NCBI RefSeq assembly: GCF_004337985.1
Contig: NC_043742.1
Coordinates: 5,755,259 to 5,819,258 of the forward strand
DNA length: 64,000 bases
From: Pyricularia pennisetigena
Taxonomy: Eukaryota; Ascomycota; Sordariomycetes; Magnaporthales; Pyriculariaceae
Direction of reading: 5' to 3'
Of this stretch, positions 60,060-64,000 are shown piece after piece (the stretch's first letter is position 1; every line of letters starts with the position of its first letter). A program made the translations under genes and the position numbers. The notes under the pieces were generated by a model. That model did no database searches and was not told the DNA's origin. It was given only the letters and a program-made list of their open reading frames with translations.

Positions 60060-61510
60060 TCAGGCACCGGTGATGACATAAATCTCTCCAGACGAGTCGC
60101 TCGAGACGTAGAGCCTCCCCTTGGTGTCAAAGGCCAAACCGACAGGCCTGAAGCAAGCACCCGGGCAGGCGCCGACGTTTGTGTTCTCCATGACCGGGAT
60201 CGAAGCCGTCTTGCTCGTGGCGCTCTCTCTGGGCTGACCCGTAGCGGGATCAAAGTCGACGCGCATGACGCGGTAGCCGTCGGCCGGGTTCCTGTTCCAG
60301 CTGCCGTGGAACGCAATGTAGGCCGCGGTGGCGTTGGCGTTGAAGGCCATGTCGAGCGGCGCCGTATGCGCGGGGAAGTGGAGGCGGCCCTTGGCGCGCC
60401 GGGCGCAGTCGCTCGCCTGTGGCACCCCATCGGGCATGAACAGGTCGCCCACCTGGAGGTTGTTGCCGAGCTGCTGCGTGTCCCACGCCGGCACGCATGA
60501 CGGGTAGCCGAAGTTGAGCCCCTTTTGCGCGTTGGACGTGTCGTTCAGTTTGCCGTGGAAGGCGAGGCGCTCGGCTGGGTTCTCGTTGTGCACGTCTCGG
60601 CCGCCCAGCCGTATGTCGTCCATTTGGTTTTCTACCGAGAACTTTTTTGTTTTTTGCTTTGTGTTAGCGCCTTGAAAGGTCTCCTCCATCAGGACCAAAA
60701 CACCACTTACCACGTTGCCGCTGACATGATCCTCGGCCATCCCCACCACGTTCCGCAAACCCCAGCCGAGTACCTCACCACCGGTAGTGTATTGCACTGG
60801 GGCTGCAGTAACTTGCTTGAGGCTGAACGTCTTGATCATGGATCGACCAGGTGTCTGCGACGTGGTTTGTGTATCGACGTTTGCCTGGGAGCCTCGGGCA
60901 ACAAGAAGAACATCCGGGTTCAGCTTGGAGACCAAAATGGCTCGGGTCGGGTGTGTGCCCTGGATGCTCATTCCTGTGATGATTGCCTTCCCGGCGCCGA
61001 CGGTGCCAGCAGTCGCATTATATGGGAAAGCTGTCACGCTGGCCAAGCTGGAAGTGTACAAGGTCTTTCCGTCTGCGCTGAGATCGATGCCATGGTTGGT
61101 CTGATCCGTACTGTTAACTGACTTGATATATTATCTCGTATTCCCCCCACCAAAAAAAAAAAAAAAAAAAAAAAAAAGTCGATTTTCATAGGCAGCCAAT
61201 CGGGAACAGGAGGTATACTTACAGACTGGGCCGGGGTCAGTGCAGTGTTGGACGAGACGCAAACATTGCCGCCCTGCTCCGTCAAGACCAGGCGTCGCAC
61301 TGTTGCGGTGCCACCTTCAGCTACCAGAAGATTCCCAGCAGAGTCAATCCGTATGTGACGGGGACTTCTCAGGCCTGTCGCAATCACGCGCACTTGGTAA
61401 CCTGGGCCCATCTTGGGCTGGAACCTGGACGTGACAGCCGCGCAGTTCTGGGCCGCTGCCTCTGCCACCACTAGCCACATCAGGGCCGCGCTCGAAATGA
61501 AGGAATGCAT
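60060..61510 (-). CDS. secreted PQQ-type sorbosone/pyranose dehydrogenase (AA12-like)
   Basis: Three exons (61510-61223, 61121-60711, 60641-60060) encode 426 aa. The six-bladed propeller of soluble quinoprotein dehydrogenases (L-sorbosone dehydrogenase/AA12 type) is recognised by SPRHIRIDSAGNLLVAEGG, NHGIDLSADGKTLYTSS, GWGLRNVVGMAED, GLNFGYPSCVPAWD and YIAFHGSWNRNPADGYRV, and by the closing FRPVGLAFDTKGRLYVSSD. The enzyme would oxidise sugars outside the cell with pyrroloquinoline quinone and Ca. A signal peptide is present (MHSFISSAALMWLVVAEAAA). Intron 1 ends with AAG after a T26 tract. Intron 2 (69 bp) has GTAAGT and CTAAC but no stop and a length divisible by three, so retention would add 23 residues. 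Confidence 0.88.
61152..61177. repeat. poly(A) tract, 26 nt, in intron 1 of the AA12-like gene
   Basis: On the coding (minus) strand this is a T26 tract upstream of the acceptor. Confidence 0.9.
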
Positions 61511-62461
61511 GCTGGAAGTAGAATCCTTGAGTTGAGAGGCTGGACTGCAAGGCTAAGGGGTCTGGTGTTGCTTTGAAACGGACTATAGCTCGAAGATTTG
61601 CTGCAACGCAGTTCCAGGAAAAGGGACAGCGACTTGGAACCGTGGCTCGTTCAGGGGCAAGCCCACGGTTTATTCATTCAGCCTTGAGCATATATTTCAC
61701 TCGTTATCATCAACCTCTTGCCAATATGTATTCTACGTCACTTTTTGATTGCAAGGCTTCACTGCCGATAGCATCTTTAATTGCGGAAGGTCGCATCGGG
61801 GAGTCAAGTCCCGGAGGGTGTAGTCGGGTTCCTCGTTCCAAAGTCTGTGAGTTCCTGAAACTTGGTACCGCCCCGTCGTCGTCCTGTATGGGCAATGGTC
61901 GGGAAAAATATAGAGATTAGCCAGCTGGTTGGGTCTTGGCATTATATCGCGGCAATATGGACAGTCGCACAGAATTTGGAGATCTGCCGTTCGGCATTGT
62001 TAACAGAGTCTGCTCTGCACGCGTGGCGATCAGAGCGGTTTTGGACCATCACTGGTCACAAAATAAGCCTGGCTGGTCCCCAGCCGTCCAAAATGTTGGA
62101 AGCGGCCGTGGTCCTGGCCTGGTGGACAAGATGTTCACGAAAAGAGACTGATGATCGGCGTCTAAAAGAGCACGTACGATGATGTGTGCATGTATGCAAC
62201 GTTGGATTCCAACTGTGTATAATAAAACAAAAATTCATCGGGTTAGAAGCAACCGATAGGTCCTGGGCGATTTTTTTTGTCACAGAAACGCGCAAAATCT
62301 AGACGGTTCGCAGCCATGCAAGGGTAACAGGGCTTCAATTTTGGTCTTAGGGTGGCTGACTATAGAACTCGTGCCCAGGTTGTTAAGGCCGTTGCTTCAG
62401 CTGCTGGCTTGGCTGGGTGCTCTGCTGTCAGACGCAAAAAACAGTACTCAAAAAGAGAAGT

Positions 62462-62508
<47 letters not shown>

Positions 62509-62781
62509 CTTTCTTTCTCATAACCACCACAGGTGCAAGACTGTGAAAATTTCGAAAAAGTTTTGCTGTCAATTCTGTTTAGAATTCCTTCAATTGCGGC
62601 AACCGCATGTTGATGATATTTTAATCATTGGTCTCGTTATCGGACTCATGGATTGAAGGGAATGCGACTAGGTCGCTCCTACGGATACTTGTCTCTGGCA
62701 TCCCGGAGTCTTTGTTACCAGAGAGCTCCCCTTGGCTTGACTCAAACACAATCAAGCTTTTTTTTGTGGGGGTCCTCCCTC
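61511..62781. promoter_or_regulatory. divergent region between AA12-like and YdeI-like genes
   Basis: 1.27 kb with no supported gene. It contains T46 at 62463-62508, 270 bp upstream of the YdeI-like start. Confidence 0.4.
62463..62508. repeat. poly(T) tract, 46 nt
   Basis: Uninterrupted T run followed by CTTTCTTTC. Confidence 0.9.
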
Positions 62782-63306
62782 ATGACCGATATGCCGAGGA
62801 CTACTCGACAGACCAGAGCCAAGGCGGTCACGGCAGCCTCGGCAGCCTCGGCGAAAGCAAAAGCACTAGCCGCAACAATCGACGCATCCCCCGCTGCAAA
62901 TACCACCATACCAGCACCATCATCATCCGCACCTCCTTCGCCGCCGACTCTGCTCTTCCGCGACGCGGCCGCGTGGGAGTCGTGGCTTGAGGAGAACCAC
63001 AAGGGCACCGAGGGCCTCGGGGTGGTGTGGCTCAAGATCGGCAAGAAGAACTGCCCGGAACGGACCGTGACTTACGACGAGGCGGTCGAGCTGGCCCTGT
63101 GCTTTGGCTGGATAGACGGGCAGCGCAAGGCCCTGGACGAGCACTACTTCGTCCAGCGGTTTACCCCGCGCCGCAGGAAGAGCGTCTGGTCCAAACGCAA
63201 CGTCGCGCGAGTCGGGGTCCTCCAGAAGGCCGGGAGGATGCGTCCAGCGGGCCAGGTCGAGGTCGATGCCGCCATTGCTGATCGTCGTTGGGATAAGGCT
63301 TATTGA
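62782..63306 (+). CDS. YdeI/OmpD-associated family protein
   Basis: A single exon of 174 aa starts at the ATG at 62782 (another ATG lies at 62791). The frame is open further upstream to 62653, but that part has no resemblance to the family. After an Ala/Lys-rich leader, residues 57-155 match the YdeI family: LLFRDAAAWESWLEENH, TYDEAVELALCFGWIDGQRK, QRFTPRRRKSVWSKRNVARV and GRMRPAGQVEVDAA. The biochemical role is unknown; the bacterial name derives from a polymyxin-response and OmpD link. Family members usually continue about 30 residues past the DxRWDxAY motif, but this one stops right there (DRRWDKAY-stop). The C-terminus may be truncated. A mainly bacterial family in a fungus hints at ancient transfer. 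Confidence 0.85.
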   Translation: MTDMPRTTRQTRAKAVTAASAASAKAKALAATIDASPAANTTIPAPSSSAPPSPPTLLFRDAAAWESWLEENHKGTEGLGVVWLKIGKKNCPERTVTYDEAVELALCFGWIDGQRKALDEHYFVQRFTPRRRKSVWSKRNVARVGVLQKAGRMRPAGQVEVDAAIADRRWDKAY

Positions 63307-63718
63307 TAATATTGATCGGAGGAGATATGAACAATCTGATCAACTGGTTGCTTATCGCAAAAAGAAGTAAAGTTATTCGATATTGTTGTTGGGAAACTGT
63401 TGCAGGTTGTATTTACCGAAGTCACTGGTATTAGTCATAGACGGGAGCTTTCGTCTTTTGGCTGTGTTTTCTAGTGCAACAGAAACGCTTCCCCTGATCA
63501 ACCAAACAGTAATCAATCATGCTTTTGCGTCCCACAACGAACAGCCCAACCCAGACTAGACTTGAGAGACTTTGGGGTGTTTCTGTGCAACTGTACTTTA
63601 CAATTACCTACAAAGGAAGGCACAACTGGTTCTTTTTTTTTCCCCCTCTCTTGCTAAATGGTCAGCAAGCTAGCAAATAACAACTCAATCTCAATCTTAA
63701 TTAGTCCTTCACCTGAAG
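63307..63718. other. intergenic, promoter of the SDR gene
   Basis: No gene or repeat recognised between the YdeI-like stop and the ATG at 63719. Confidence 0.45.
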
Positions 63719-64000
63719 ATGACATCAAACTCGAAGCCCTTACTTGGCGATGTACTCGTCACCGGAGGATGCGGCTTCCTGGGCTACTACATTGTCCGCC
63801 AGTTGCTCGAGGATAATGAATGTGGTGCTGTCCATGTGCTAGATCGCGACACCACCCACAACCGCATCGACGGGGTGAATTATGTCAAAGCTAGCATCAC
63901 CGACGAGGAAAAAGTGCGGGCGCTCGTCATAAATGACCTACGCCCCCGAGTTATTTTTCACTGCGCATCGCCCAACTTCAGCTACCCTACCCCCAGCGCA
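63719..64000 (+). CDS. extended SDR, 3beta-HSD/steroid dehydrogenase-like (partial, runs off window)
   Basis: The first 94 residues are visible and the gene continues beyond the window end. A Rossmann NAD(P)-binding site is clear: DVLVTGGCGFLGYYIVRQLL with GGxGFLG at residues 16-22, followed by the acidic residue of the second strand in VHVLDRD (NAD preference). The third-strand D-x-VFH equivalent reads RPRVIFHCASPNF. This start matches fungal NAD(P)-dependent steroid dehydrogenase / 3-beta hydroxysteroid dehydrogenase-type proteins (including Erg26-like C-3 decarboxylases). Which one cannot be decided without the catalytic YxxxK region, which lies outside. Confidence 0.85.
   Translation, partial: MTSNSKPLLGDVLVTGGCGFLGYYIVRQLLEDNECGAVHVLDRDTTHNRIDGVNYVKASITDEEKVRALVINDLRPRVIFHCASPNFSYPTPSA

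Overview
The window is nuclear DNA of a filamentous ascomycete, most likely a Sordariomycete. Genes are interrupted by short introns (about 50-160 bp) with GTAAGT-type donors, CTAAC/CTGAC branch points and CAG/TAG acceptors. The proteome is fungal: a Zn2Cys6 regulator, a Mtc1 family protein, a metacaspase, an EXPERA protein, a GH43 enzyme, fungal rhodopsin-type 7TM and AA12-like proteins, and small secreted proteins. A plant-associated member such as a Magnaporthales species is possible, but this rests on gene style only. The draft assembly has three N gaps (15693-15703, 30858-31042, 33620-33681) and many unusually long poly(A)/poly(T) tracts.

Layout. 1-5.6 kb: a conserved unknown protein (minus), a small secreted protein (minus), a decayed minus-strand region with a metallopeptidase-like HEFAH motif, and a 496-bp inverted-repeat element (5061-5556). 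5.8-12.4 kb: EXPERA protein, a type I membrane glycoprotein, an intron-containing tRNA gene, palmitoyl-protein thioesterase and ribosomal protein uL14. 13-22.3 kb: a secreted GH43 enzyme and a 1761-residue AT-hook nuclear protein. 23.5-29.2 kb: Mtc1 family protein, a secreted cysteine-containing protein and metacaspase. 31-38 kb: ACS-family MFS transporter, secreted ricin-B-like lectin and a Pho85-type cyclin. 37.5-49.7 kb: a 12-kb gene-poor stretch whose only credible coding sequence is a small secreted protein resembling the fungal heat-labile-enterotoxin-A-like family, apparently without its catalytic residues. 49.7-64 kb: Zn2Cys6 regulator, POT peptide transporter, fungal rhodopsin-type membrane protein, AA12-like quinoprotein, YdeI-like protein and the start of an extended SDR/3beta-HSD-like enzyme.

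No operon-like cluster or clear biosynthetic cluster is visible. Housekeeping genes (uL14, PPT, Mtc1, metacaspase, cyclin) alternate with secreted and transport genes typical of a plant-associated or saprotrophic lifestyle (GH43, lectin, AA12, small secreted proteins, peptide and organic-anion transport). All multi-exon models were derived by hand from splice motifs and reading-frame continuity. Those whose exon lengths sum to a whole number of codons with continuous family similarity are given high confidence.
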